Source of the DNA: Streptomyces olivochromogenes
GTDB taxonomy: Bacteria > Actinomycetota > Actinomycetes > Streptomycetales > Streptomycetaceae
DNA length: 64,000 nucleotides
Direction of reading: 5' to 3'
Assembly: GCF_021538895.1 (NCBI RefSeq)
Contig: NZ_JADDRL010000014.1
Span: forward strand, 1-64,000
Under the pieces are notes generated by a model, which was not told the DNA's origin, ran no database searches, and saw only the letters and a list, made by a program, of their open reading frames with translations. Position 1 is the stretch's first letter. Each line of letters opens with the position of its first letter. A program made the position numbers and the translations under genes. Positions 17,835 through 26,363 of the stretch are shown here, piece by piece.

Positions 17835-19160
17835 ATGACCGATCAGCCGTATGAGGGCTACCAGGGGTACGAGGGCCATCAGGGGTACGCGGCTCACGAC
17901 CCGTACCAGCAGCAGGCACCGAACACCGCTCCCCAGGCAGCGCAGGGATGGCCCGGCCAGCAGGGCTACGAGCACCAGCAGGGCTACGGCCAGCAGGGCT
18001 ACGACCAGTCGGGATACGACCAGTCCGGCTACGGGTCCGCCGCCCACGGGGCCGCCGGTACCGGTTACGGGACCTCCGGGTTCGACGCCGCCGGCTACGA
18101 CCAGCAGCAGTACACCCAGCAGTGGCAGGGCCAGACCTGGGAGACGCAGGCGCACGCACCGGTGTCCGCGGCGGAGACGGCGTACATGCCGCCGCAGAAC
18201 TACGACCAGCCGCCCGCGGCCCCCGGCCATCAGCAGCAGGCGGCGGCCGCCGCCGCGCACCAGGGCCCGGTCGCTCCCACGCACCAGCAGGGTCACGCCG
18301 CTCCCGTCCAGCAGCCGGAGCCCACCGCCGAGCCCGGTGCCGGTGCCGAGGACGCCAACGGCGGGCCCACCTACGGTCCCGCCACGCTCGCCGGCAACTC
18401 CCGTGTCACCGACGCCCAGCGTGCCCGGATGGAAGGGCGTTCGCCGATCATCGAGCCCGGCATGCAGCCGGCCGCGCTGACGGCGGTGCTGGGCCTGCTG
18501 CTGGCCGGCACCGCGGCGGTCGGCTCGTACGCCCTGGTCGTCCCGCTGGTCGTGCTCCAGGCCGTCACGGCGGCGGGCTGGTTCCGGCTGAACGGCATGT
18601 GGCCGGCCCGGCAGGGCATCGCCCTCGCCTTCGCCGGCGGGCTCACGGCGGACGCGGCGGTGCTCGTGGCGGGCCGCGACCAGGCGCCGGCGGCGATCCT
18701 CGGCCCGCTGGGCGTCTGGGTCCTGCTGTCCCTGATCCTCCAGCTCCGCTCGCACGCCTCCCCGGACGAGCGCATGTACGGCCTGATGGCCACGGTCGCC
18801 TCCTCAGCCCTGGCGATCATCGCGACGGGCTACCTGGGCGCCGACGCGCACGCGGCGTCGGTGGGCGCGGCGGCCGTCGCGGTCGCCGTCCTGGCCCGGG
18901 CCCTGCCGCTGCCCACCCCGGCCTCCGTGGCCGTCTCCCTGCTCGCCGCGGCCGGCGCGGGGATCGCGGTGGGCGGCATGACCGGGCTGGGCGCGAAGGG
19001 CGCGCTGCTCGGCGCCGCCGCGGCCGTCTGCGCCCTGATCGGCCACCGGGTCGCGAGCTACGACTACCCGTCCCGGTTCGTGCACTTCACCGCGGGCGTC
19101 GCCCTCCCGCTGTCGGCGGCCGCGCCGGTGGTGTGGCTGCTGGGGCGGGCGCTCGGCTGA
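17835..19160 (+). CDS. polytopic membrane protein with Tyr/Gln/Gly-rich low-complexity N-terminus
   Basis: A 441-residue protein of unknown function. Residues 1 to about 190 are a disordered Tyr-, Gly-, Gln- and Ala-rich tail with imperfect repeats such as YEGYQGYEGHQGY, QQGYGQQGYDQSGYDQSGYG and a QQQAAAAAAHQG stretch. From about residue 205 the chain becomes a membrane domain of roughly eight or nine helices (for example AVLGLLLAGTAAVGSYALVV, ALAIIATGYLGA, GVALPLSAAAPVVWLL). The ATG lies 3 bp after the MoaD stop with GCAGGAGG upstream, so the two are coupled. No transporter family is recognisable. Tails of this kind occur on actinobacterial polar-growth and septal proteins. Confidence 0.85.
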   Translation: MTDQPYEGYQGYEGHQGYAAHDPYQQQAPNTAPQAAQGWPGQQGYEHQQGYGQQGYDQSGYDQSGYGSAAHGAAGTGYGTSGFDAAGYDQQQYTQQWQGQTWETQAHAPVSAAETAYMPPQNYDQPPAAPGHQQQAAAAAAHQGPVAPTHQQGHAAPVQQPEPTAEPGAGAEDANGGPTYGPATLAGNSRVTDAQRARMEGRSPIIEPGMQPAALTAVLGLLLAGTAAVGSYALVVPLVVLQAVTAAGWFRLNGMWPARQGIALAFAGGLTADAAVLVAGRDQAPAAILGPLGVWVLLSLILQLRSHASPDERMYGLMATVASSALAIIATGYLGADAHAASVGAAAVAVAVLARALPLPTPASVAVSLLAAAGAGIAVGGMTGLGAKGALLGAAAAVCALIGHRVASYDYPSRFVHFTAGVALPLSAAAPVVWLLGRALG

Positions 19161-19163
19161 CCC

Positions 19164-19190
19164 GACGGGCGGGCCCCGGGCCCGCCCGTC
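19164..19190. terminator. GC-rich hairpin terminator
   Basis: Perfect inverted repeat with arms GACGGGCGGGCCC and GGGCCCGCCCGTC around a single C, immediately after the stop codon of the membrane protein gene. No T tract, as is usual in Streptomyces. Confidence 0.75.
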
Positions 19191-19314
19191 ACCCGCCGCC
19201 GTCCCGGGCGGCGTCCGGTGCCGCCTGTCACAGGTGATCGACAAATACCCGGCGGCCGCGCCGCGCGCGGATACGGTTGAAGTCAGCCGACCGCCTAGCC
19301 GGGGGAACACCACA

Positions 19315-20052
19315 ATGCGCGCCCTGCGAATATTCCTGATCGTCGTCGTGATCATCGGCGGTCTGTTCGTGATCGCCGACCGCGTCGCGGTCCACTTCGC
19401 GGAGGGCGAGGCCGCGGACAAGCTGCGGACGACGGAGAACCTGGCCGCCACCCCGGACGTGTCCATCAAGGGCTTCCCCTTCCTCACCCAGGTCGCGGGC
19501 GGCTCGCTCGACGACGTCGAGGTCGGCATCAAGGACTACGAGGCGGCCACCGGCAACGGCGCCGAGAAGATCCGGATCGACGATCTGCAGGCCCATATGA
19601 AGGGCGTCGAGTTCTCCGGCGACTACAGCTCCGCCACCGCGGCCACCGCCACCGGCACCGCGACCGTCTCCTACGACGAGTTGCTGAAGACGGCGAAGTC
19701 CGAGCCGACCCCGGTCGCCCCCGGCGTCACCGCCCGCGTGGTCGGCCTCTCCGACGGCGGCAACGGCAAGATCAAGGTCGCGGTGGAGGTCAAGGTCCCG
19801 GCCCTCAAGCTGCAGAAGACGCTCTCCGTGCTCAGCTCGGTCACCGTCCAGGACAACAAGGTCAAGGTGCACGCCGACAACATGCCGAGCCTCGGCGGCA
19901 TCGACCTCGCCGAGAACCGGGTCCGGGAGATCACCGACTTCCAGCAGGCCATCGACCAGCTGCCGGGCGGGATCCAGCTGGACAAGGTGCAGGCGGCGCA
20001 GGACGGCGTGGACATCACCGTGAAGGGTTCCCACGTCAAGCTGGCCGGGTAG
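19315..20052 (+). CDS. LmeA-like DUF2993 membrane-anchored lipid-binding protein
   Basis: A 245-residue protein with one N-terminal membrane helix (MRALRIFLIVVVIIGGLFVI) and a DUF2993 domain. Typical elements are AADKLRTTENLAATPDVSIKG, GFPFLTQVAGGSLDDVEV and the late VDITVKGSHVKLAG strand. Mycobacterial LmeA, a family member, is a periplasmic phospholipid-binding protein needed for lipomannan maturation. Streptomyces copies are uncharacterised as far as I know. The start is ATG 19315 with GGGGGA upstream, and a hairpin follows the gene. Confidence 0.85.
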   Translation: MRALRIFLIVVVIIGGLFVIADRVAVHFAEGEAADKLRTTENLAATPDVSIKGFPFLTQVAGGSLDDVEVGIKDYEAATGNGAEKIRIDDLQAHMKGVEFSGDYSSATAATATGTATVSYDELLKTAKSEPTPVAPGVTARVVGLSDGGNGKIKVAVEVKVPALKLQKTLSVLSSVTVQDNKVKVHADNMPSLGGIDLAENRVREITDFQQAIDQLPGGIQLDKVQAAQDGVDITVKGSHVKLAG

Positions 20053-20127
20053 GAAACGCGGTGATGGACGCGGGCCGTCCGAAGGGCGAGACGCCCACGT
20101 CCGTACCGTAGCTGTGTGGCGCGAAAC

Positions 20128-20165
20128 GAGCGCCCGGGAGCCGTGCGGCGGCACCCCGGGCGCTC
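20128..20165. terminator. hairpin terminator after the LmeA-like gene
   Basis: Arms GAGCGCCCGG and CCGGGCGCTC, with an inner GCCG/CGGC stem, followed by ATCTGTTCT. It separates the LmeA-like gene from the sulfur operon promoter. Confidence 0.75.
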
Positions 20166-20213
20166 ATCTGTTCTCACATCGTGGACGATCGCATCTCAAA
20201 ATACGACACGCCG

Positions 20214-20243
20214 GTGACACGCCCCGCTGTCCGTCCCTACGAT
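20214..20243 (+). promoter_or_regulatory. HrdB-type promoter of the leader peptide-sulfurtransferase operon
   Basis: GTGACA (20214-20219) matches -35 TTGACA in five of six positions. TACGAT (20238-20243) is a good -10, with an 18-bp spacer. The expected transcription start falls on or next to the A of the leader ATG at 20251, giving a leaderless message. Confidence 0.7.
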
Positions 20244-20250
20244 CGACCGC

Positions 20251-20331
20251 ATGAAGCGACAGGCGGATCTCACGAAGCGGCGGGCAGTAGACCTGTGCCG
20301 CGTTGCCGCCATGCTCTGTCGCCCCTTCTGA
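20251..20331 (+). CDS. cysteine-containing leader peptide (putative attenuator)
   Basis: A 26-codon frame, MKRQADLTKRRAVDLCRVAA then MLCRPF, ahead of the thiosulfate sulfurtransferase. It belongs to the recurrent Streptomyces leader-peptide family found upstream of sulfur-assimilation genes, and carries two Cys codons (residues 16 and 23) in the second half. The -10 hexamer 7 nt upstream implies a leaderless transcript. The analogous mycobacterial system uses leaderless cysteine-coding short ORFs as cysteine-responsive attenuators of a thiosulfate sulfurtransferase operon. Here the 133 nt between leader stop and structural gene can form GC-rich hairpins. Attenuation itself is inferred. Confidence 0.85.
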   Translation: MKRQADLTKRRAVDLCRVAAMLCRPF

Positions 20332-20464
20332 GCGGAAACCCGCGTCTTTCCGCATCCCTCGCCCGCCCTGCTGGAAGGGCACCCGTGCGCCGCCCCCGGC
20401 CCGAGCCGGAGTCCGCACCCTCACATTCGCACGCCCCGCCGCAACTGCCCCGGAGGAGAAGAGC

Positions 20465-21310
20465 ATGAGCCGCAGCGACGTCCTGGTCGACGCCGACTGG
20501 CTTCAGGAGCACCTGGACGACTCGAACATCGCCGTCGTCGAGGTGGACGAGGACACGTCCGCCTACGAGAAGAACCACATCAAGAACGCCATCCGGATCG
20601 ACTGGACCAAGGACCTTCAGGACCCGGTCCGCCGCGACTTCGTCGACCAGGAGGGCTTCGAGAAGCTCCTGTCGAAGAAGGGCATCGCCAACGACACCCT
20701 GGTGATCCTGTACGGCGGCAACAACAACTGGTTCGCCTCGTACGCCTACTGGTACTTCAAGCTGTACGGCCACGAGAACGTCAAGCTCCTCGACGGCGGC
20801 CGCAAGAAGTGGGAGCTGGACGCCCGCGAGCTGGTCGACGGCACCGACGTGCCCGAGCGCGCCGCCACCGACTACAAGGCCAAGGCGCAGGACGTCTCCA
20901 TCCGCGCCTTCCGCGACGAGGTCGTCGCCGCGATCGGCTCGGACAACCTGGTCGACGTCCGTTCGCCCGACGAGTTCTCCGGCAAGCTGCTCGCCCCGGC
21001 GCACCTGCCGCAGGAGCAGTCCCAGCGCCCCGGCCACGTGCCGACCGCCCGCAACATCCCGTGGTCCAAGAACGCCAACGACGACGGCACCTTCAAGTCG
21101 GACGACGAGCTCAAGGAGCTCTACGTCGAGGAGAGCGTCGACCTGGCCAAGGACACCATCGCCTACTGCCGCATCGGTGAGCGCTCCGCGCTGACCTGGT
21201 TCGTGCTGCACGAGCTGCTGGGCGTGCAGAACGTGAAGAACTACGACGGCTCCTGGACGGAGTACGGCTCCCTCGTCGGCGTGCCGATCGAGCTCGGCGC
21301 CAACAAGTAG
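20465..21310 (+). CDS. sseA: thiosulfate sulfurtransferase (rhodanese, SseA/CysA-type)
   Basis: A 281-residue double-rhodanese-domain enzyme moving sulfane sulfur from thiosulfate to an acceptor. The catalytic Cys is in TIAYCRIGERSALTWF (about residue 235), in the C-terminal domain. The N-terminal domain is the inactive copy, with DADWLQEHLDDSNIAVVEVD and DGGRKKWELDAR. PGHVPTARNIPWSKNANDDG is typical of the actinobacterial CysA2/SseA branch. The start is ATG 20465 with CCGGAGGAG upstream. It follows a cysteine leader peptide and precedes a DUF1416 gene by 55 bp, the standard actinobacterial sulfur trio. Confidence 0.95.
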   Translation: MSRSDVLVDADWLQEHLDDSNIAVVEVDEDTSAYEKNHIKNAIRIDWTKDLQDPVRRDFVDQEGFEKLLSKKGIANDTLVILYGGNNNWFASYAYWYFKLYGHENVKLLDGGRKKWELDARELVDGTDVPERAATDYKAKAQDVSIRAFRDEVVAAIGSDNLVDVRSPDEFSGKLLAPAHLPQEQSQRPGHVPTARNIPWSKNANDDGTFKSDDELKELYVEESVDLAKDTIAYCRIGERSALTWFVLHELLGVQNVKNYDGSWTEYGSLVGVPIELGANK

Positions 21311-21365
21311 GACCTCCGACCGACCTCTCTAGACCCCTCTTCAGCCCCTTCTTCAGGAGTAAGAC

Positions 21366-21653
21366 ATGTGTGGAGCGAAGGCCGGCGGCCCGGACCCCTC
21401 GACGATCAAGCCCGGTGAGACCACGATCCAGGGTCAGGTGACCCGCGACGGTGAGCCCGTGGTCGGCTACGTCCGTCTCCTCGACTCGACCGGCGAGTTC
21501 ACCGCGGAGGTCCCGACCTCCGCCACCGGACAGTTCCGCTTCTACGCGGCCGAGGGCACCTGGACCCTGCGCGCCCTCGTCCCCGGCGCCACCGCCGACC
21601 GCACGGTCGTCGCCCAGCACGGCGGGCTGGCCGAGGTCGCGATCGCGGTCTGA
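21366..21653 (+). CDS. DUF1416 protein
   Basis: A 95-residue single-domain protein with an immunoglobulin/transthyretin-like strand pattern: TTIQGQVTRDGEPVVGYVRL, STGEFTAEVPT and GQFRFYAAEGTWTLRALVPG. It begins MCGAKAGG, with an early Cys. The family is almost always encoded immediately after the actinobacterial thiosulfate sulfurtransferase, so it probably serves the same sulfur-transfer process. Its biochemical role is unknown. The operon ends at the hairpin starting 16 bp after its stop. Confidence 0.92.
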   Translation: MCGAKAGGPDPSTIKPGETTIQGQVTRDGEPVVGYVRLLDSTGEFTAEVPTSATGQFRFYAAEGTWTLRALVPGATADRTVVAQHGGLAEVAIAV

Positions 21654-21669
21654 CGGACCCCGTACGGCT

Positions 21670-21716
21670 GAAGGGCCGCGCCCACCGGGTTGGACACCTC
21701 TCGGGCGCGGCCCTTC
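21670..21716. terminator. terminator of the sulfurtransferase operon
   Basis: Perfect 14-nt arms GAAGGGCCGCGCCC and GGGCGCGGCCCTTC around a 19-nt loop, 16 bp after the DUF1416 stop. Confidence 0.85.
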
Positions 21717-21742
21717 GGCATGCTCGGGCCTACGCTGGAGGC

Positions 21743-22006
21743 ATGTACGCACGGCGACGGCACCTGTACTTCGCCATGATGGGGACCTGCGTCACGCTCT
21801 TCGTCCTGGCATGGGCGGTCGTGCGTCTGTGGTCGATTCCCGCGGCCGTGGGCATGTGCGTGGTGGCCATGATCATCCCGCCGGTGGCCGCGATGGTCGC
21901 CAACCGGCGGGGACCCGACGACCGCTGGTGGGACGACCCGTCGGGCGATCCCCAGTCGGACGAGTGGTGGGACGAGCTGGACGGCAAGAAACGGCCGCGG
22001 TCCTAG
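21743..22006 (+). CDS. DUF3099 small membrane protein
   Basis: An 87-residue protein with two membrane helices (YFAMMGTCVTLFVLAWAVV and IPAAVGMCVVAMIIPPVAAM) and an acidic Trp-rich C-terminal tail (DDRWWDDPSGDP, SDEWWDELDG). This is the DUF3099 pattern, function unknown, common in actinobacteria. TACGCT at 21731-21736 lies 6 nt before the ATG, so the transcript is probably leaderless. Confidence 0.85.
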   Translation: MYARRRHLYFAMMGTCVTLFVLAWAVVRLWSIPAAVGMCVVAMIIPPVAAMVANRRGPDDRWWDDPSGDPQSDEWWDELDGKKRPRS

Positions 22007-22034
22007 GGCCTGGGCGGCCGTTCCCGTACCGGTC

Positions 22035-22397
22035 TCAGTAGACGAGGGCCTGGGTGTCGTCCCCCATGATCTCCTGCACGAAGACCTGCGCGCCCGCGAT
22101 CCGTACGCCCTCGATGACGTCCTTCTCCGTGATCTCGCGGCGGGCCGCGCACTGCGTGCACAGCGTCACGCCGCCGCCGGCCAGGATCGAGTCGAGCAGG
22201 TCGGGCAGCGGGGCCGCGTGCGGCAGCTCGAACTCGGCGGCCCGTCCCGGCAGCGCGAACCACGAGGACTCACCGGTCAGCCACAGCGAGACCGGCACCC
22301 CACTGGCCACGGCCACGGCCGCGACCGTGAACGCCTGAGAGCAGCGTTCGGGAGCATCGGCCCCCGCTGTCACCTTGATCACGAGCTTCTTCGCCAT
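22035..22397 (-). CDS. DsrE/F-like family protein
   Basis: A 120-residue DsrE-like fold protein reading MAKKLVIKVTAGADAPERCS, then AVAVASGVPVSLWLTGE and a Cys pair in VTLCTQCAARREI. DsrE-family proteins handle sulfur relay or act as small structural partners. The CxxC here could be redox-active or bind metal. It is convergent with the DUF3099 gene, and TACTCT 6 nt upstream of the ATG suggests a leaderless message. It sits near the sulfurtransferase operon, but on the other strand. Confidence 0.82.
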   Translation of the reverse strand: MAKKLVIKVTAGADAPERCSQAFTVAAVAVASGVPVSLWLTGESSWFALPGRAAEFELPHAAPLPDLLDSILAGGGVTLCTQCAARREITEKDVIEGVRIAGAQVFVQEIMGDDTQALVY

Positions 22398-22597
22398 GCC
22401 GGAAGAGTAATGCGCGTTCTCACCGGCTCCAGGCCGGTGGTGCTTCTTTCGAGCGGCGGCGCTCCTTGGCCCGTCCGGGTGGACAACGGCGGGCGGGTGG
22501 ACCGGTATCGAACGGATGGTGACCCCTCCGGCCGATCATGAGGACCGGCGGAACGAACCTGTCTCCGCCCTCTCATATCGCGTTCCGAGGTTGGTGT

Positions 22598-25500
22598 ATG
22601 AACCGCACGCGCAGACCGGTGACCCGCCTGCGGCTGACGGGCCGTCGGCTGCCGGGGTTCCTGACCGCATTGCTGACGGCCTGTCTGTTGCCCGTGGCGT
22701 CAGGAGCGTTGCCGCTGCTGACGGCCTCGCCGGCGCGCGCCGACGTGACGACGGTCTCGACCGACACGCTCCGTACCGGCTGGGACTCCGACGAGCCCGG
22801 TCTGGCGCCCTCCCAGGTGTCCAGCTCCGACTTCGGCCAGCAGTTCTCCACCGCCGTGGACGGCCAGGTCTACGCCCAGCCCCTGGTGGCCGGAAAGACC
22901 GTCGTCGCCGCCACCGAGAACAACAAGGCCTACGGACTGGACTCGGCGACCGGAAAGATCAACTGGACGAGGGACTTCGGTGCGCCATGGCCGGCCTCGG
23001 CCATCGGTTGCGGTGATCTGACGCCCAACATCGGGGTGACCTCGACCCCCGTGTACGACCCGGCCACCAAGACCGTCTACCTCACCGCGAGGGTCAATGA
23101 CGGTCCCGACACCAAGCATCCCAGCTGGTACATCCACGCCCTCGACGCGGCCACCGGCGCCGAGCGCGGCGGCTGGCCGGTGAAGGTGCAGGGCGCTCCG
23201 GTGAACGACCCCGCCCACCCGTTCAACGCGTACAGCGCCGCCCAGCGCCCCGGCCTGCTCCTGATGAACGGATCGGTCTACGCGGGCTTCGCCTCGTACT
23301 GCGACCTCGGCACCTACGTCGGCTATGTGCTGGGCGTCAACACCACGACCCGCGCGACCACGCTGTGGGCCACCGAGGACTCCGCCGCCAACGGCATGGC
23401 CGGCATCTGGATGAGCGGCGGCGGCCTGGTCTCCGACGGGCCCGGGAGGATCTTCTTCACCACCGGCAACGGGGTCTCCCCCGCGCCCGGCCCCGGCTCG
23501 AAGCCTCCGGGCCAGCTCGCCGAGTCGGTGGTGCGGCTGGGCGTCAACAGCGACGGCACGATGTCCGCCCAGGACTTCTTCAGCCCCACCAACGCCCCGC
23601 TGCTCGACCAGAACGACACCGACCTCGGCTCGGGGGGCCCGGTCGCGCTGCCCGGCTCGCCCTTCGGCACGAGTCAGCATCCCCACCTCATGGTGCAGAT
23701 CGGCAAGGACGGCCGGCTCTTCCTCCTCGACCGGGACAACCTCGGCGGCCGCAGCCAAGGGCCCGGCGGTACCGACGGGGTGCTCGGCAACTTCGGTCCG
23801 TACGAGGGCGTCTGGGGGCACCCGGCCGCGTACGGGGGCGAGGGCGGCTATGTGTACACGGTCGGCAGCCACGGCCCGCTGCGGGCCTTCGCCTACGGAG
23901 TCACGGGCTCGGGACTGCCCGCGCTGTCCAGTGCGGGCGCGAGTACCGGCAACTTCGACTACACCACGGGCTCGCCGGTGGTCACCTCCACCGGCACCAC
24001 ACCCGGTTCCGCCCTCGTCTGGGTCGTCTACCCGAACGGCGGCAACGGCCAGCTGCGGGCCTACGACGCCGTGCCGGTGAACGGAACGATGAAGCTGCGC
24101 TGGTCCGGCCCGATCGGCGTCGCGTCCAAGTTCACCGTGCCCGCCACCGACGGCGGACGGGTCTACGTCGGCACGAAGGACGGCCATGTGCTCGCCTTCG
24201 GCCGTCCGTCGAGTACCGCGCTGACCGGCAACCCGGTCGACTTCGGGAAGGTACAGGTGGGCAGTACCGGCAAGGCCACGGCCACCGTCACCGCGACCCG
24301 TGACGTGACCGTCACAGCGGTGTCCACGCAGTCGGGCAGCAGGTTCTCCGCCGCACCCACCGGTCTTCCGGCGACGCTGCACGCCGGCGACACGTACTCG
24401 GTGTCGGTCTCGTTCTCACCGACGACGTCCGGGGCGGACAGTTCGGTGCTGAACTTCACCACCGATGCCGGCACGATCGGGCTCGGCCTGACCGGATACG
24501 GCGTCCAGTCCGGCCTCAAGGCCGTCCCGGCCGCGCTGGCCTTCGGCACGGTGGCCACCGGCACCTCCAAGACCCTGGGCGTGAGCTTCACCAACACCGG
24601 CACCGAGGCCGAGACGATCTCGGCCACCAGTCCGCCGAGCGCCCCCTTCGGCGTCACCGGTCTGCCCGCGGCCGGCACCGTCGTCCAGCCCCAGCAGTCC
24701 GTCACCGTCCAGGTGAAGTACACCCCGACGGCCGCCGGCGACAACGCCGGGACGCTCTCGGTCACCGGGCAGAACGGCACGGCGACCGTGAACCTGACCG
24801 GCACGGCGGTGGTCGGCCAGGCGCGGCTGACGGTCACGCCCACCTCCACCGACTTCGGGCAGGTACCGGTCGGACAGTCGGTCACCAGGACCTTCGACAT
24901 CAGCAACACGGGCAACATCCCGCTCACCATCACCAAGGCGGCACCGCCCACGGCTCCGTTCCAGGTCAGCAACCCGCTCAGCGAGGGTCAGGTCATCGGC
25001 CCGGAGGACGTGGTGCACCAGGCCGTCACCTTCTCCCCGACATCCGCCGGTGCCGCCACCGGCACCTACCTGCTCACCTCGGACGACGGCCGCGGCCCGC
25101 AGAACGAGACGCTGACCGGTACGGGAACCACGGCCGGCACCGGGGTCACCGTCCCGGCGCCATCGGCCGGCGGCTGGAAGCTCAACGGATCCGCGCAGCT
25201 CTCCGGCAACGACCTCCAGCTCACCCAGGCCGCGAGCAACCAGGCGGGCTCCGCGGTCTTCCCCGTCCCGGTGGTCACCGACGGCCTCAAGGCGCAGTTC
25301 ACGACCGTCATCGGCGGCGGGGGCGGCGCCGACGGCCTGACCTTCAGCCTCCTGGACCCGGCCAGGACCACCCCGAGCGCGCTCGGCGGCACGGGAGGGG
25401 GCCTCGGCTGGTCGGGACAACCGGGCGTCGCGGTCACCTTCGACACGTTCCGCAACGGGTCCGAACCGTCGGCGAACTTCGTCGGCATCGCCACCGCGTC

Positions 25501-26335
25501 AAGCGGCGACAACCTCACCTACGCGGCGACCACCACCGCCGTGCCCGACCTGCGCTCGGGCACCCACGCCGTTTCCGTCTCCGTCACCGGAACCACCTTG
25601 ACGGTCACCATGGACGGCACGCAGCTGCTGCGGACCGCGGTGCCCTCGCTCGGCCCCACGGCCCTGCTGGCCTTCACCGGCGGCACCGGCGGGCTCACCG
25701 ACATCCACACGGTCCGGAACGTGAGCATCACCGCCCCCACGTACGCGGTGCCGCCGCCCGGGCCCAACGGTTGGACCTTCAACGGCTCGGCCGGGCTGTC
25801 CGGCACCAACCTGGTGCTCACCAAGACGGATGCGAACACCAAGGGGTCCGCCCTCCAGGCCACCGCCGTACCGTCGGCGCGGCTGCAGGCGCACTTCACC
25901 GCTTCGATCGGCGGAGGGAGCGGCGCCGACGGTATGACCTTCCTCCTGCTCGATCCCGCCAAGGCGCCCCCCACGTCGCTGGGCGCGGGCGGCGGCGGCC
26001 TCGGTTATGCGGGACTGCCGGGCATCGCCGTCGCCCTGGACACCTTTCGCAACGGCAACGACCCTTCGAGCAACTTCGTCGGAGTGGCCGTCGGCGGTAC
26101 CGGCGACACACTGCAGTACACGGCCACCTCGACCGCGATTCCTTCCCTGCGGTCCGGTACCCACGCGGTCGACGTGAGCGTGGCCGCCGGGCACCTGCTG
26201 GTCAGCCTGGACGGCAAACAGATCATCGACACCGCGGTGACCCTGCCCCAGAACGTACGGGTCGGGTTCAGCGGGGCCACCGGCGGATACACGGACAATC
26301 ACACGGTCCTCAGCGACGTCAAGATCGCCTACTGA
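22598..26335 (+). CDS. secreted beta-propeller / ASH-repeat / double L-type-lectin protein (1245 aa)
   Basis: A large exported protein of unknown function. The signal peptide runs from ATG 22598 (basic RTRRPVTRLRLTGRRLP, hydrophobic core, cleavage near SPARAD). Residues about 45-540 form a PQQ/YVTN-like beta-propeller with repeats such as DGQVYAQPLVAGKTVVAATE, YIHALDAATGAE and GRVYVGTKDGHVLAFGRP. Three ASH/choice-of-anchor-D domains follow at about 544, 646 and 750 (VDFGKVQVGS, LAFGTVATGT, TDFGQVPVGQ). Two concanavalin-like lectin domains end the protein, at about 858-1045 and 1057-1245, both with GADGxTFxLLDP and DTFRNGxxPSxNFVG. I infer wall- or glycan-binding. Confidence 0.85.
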   Translation: MNRTRRPVTRLRLTGRRLPGFLTALLTACLLPVASGALPLLTASPARADVTTVSTDTLRTGWDSDEPGLAPSQVSSSDFGQQFSTAVDGQVYAQPLVAGKTVVAATENNKAYGLDSATGKINWTRDFGAPWPASAIGCGDLTPNIGVTSTPVYDPATKTVYLTARVNDGPDTKHPSWYIHALDAATGAERGGWPVKVQGAPVNDPAHPFNAYSAAQRPGLLLMNGSVYAGFASYCDLGTYVGYVLGVNTTTRATTLWATEDSAANGMAGIWMSGGGLVSDGPGRIFFTTGNGVSPAPGPGSKPPGQLAESVVRLGVNSDGTMSAQDFFSPTNAPLLDQNDTDLGSGGPVALPGSPFGTSQHPHLMVQIGKDGRLFLLDRDNLGGRSQGPGGTDGVLGNFGPYEGVWGHPAAYGGEGGYVYTVGSHGPLRAFAYGVTGSGLPALSSAGASTGNFDYTTGSPVVTSTGTTPGSALVWVVYPNGGNGQLRAYDAVPVNGTMKLRWSGPIGVASKFTVPATDGGRVYVGTKDGHVLAFGRPSSTALTGNPVDFGKVQVGSTGKATATVTATRDVTVTAVSTQSGSRFSAAPTGLPATLHAGDTYSVSVSFSPTTSGADSSVLNFTTDAGTIGLGLTGYGVQSGLKAVPAALAFGTVATGTSKTLGVSFTNTGTEAETISATSPPSAPFGVTGLPAAGTVVQPQQSVTVQVKYTPTAAGDNAGTLSVTGQNGTATVNLTGTAVVGQARLTVTPTSTDFGQVPVGQSVTRTFDISNTGNIPLTITKAAPPTAPFQVSNPLSEGQVIGPEDVVHQAVTFSPTSAGAATGTYLLTSDDGRGPQNETLTGTGTTAGTGVTVPAPSAGGWKLNGSAQLSGNDLQLTQAASNQAGSAVFPVPVVTDGLKAQFTTVIGGGGGADGLTFSLLDPARTTPSALGGTGGGLGWSGQPGVAVTFDTFRNGSEPSANFVGIATASSGDNLTYAATTTAVPDLRSGTHAVSVSVTGTTLTVTMDGTQLLRTAVPSLGPTALLAFTGGTGGLTDIHTVRNVSITAPTYAVPPPGPNGWTFNGSAGLSGTNLVLTKTDANTKGSALQATAVPSARLQAHFTASIGGGSGADGMTFLLLDPAKAPPTSLGAGGGGLGYAGLPGIAVALDTFRNGNDPSSNFVGVAVGGTGDTLQYTATSTAIPSLRSGTHAVDVSVAAGHLLVSLDGKQIIDTAVTLPQNVRVGFSGATGGYTDNHTVLSDVKIAY

Positions 26336-26363
26336 GGCTCCGGTGGGCTGGAGAGAGAGCACG

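Noticed and set aside
17948..19237. 429-codon frame overlapping the membrane protein gene
   Set aside because: Alternate-frame artefact. The 17835-19160 frame has membrane helices, start signal and correct codon bias.
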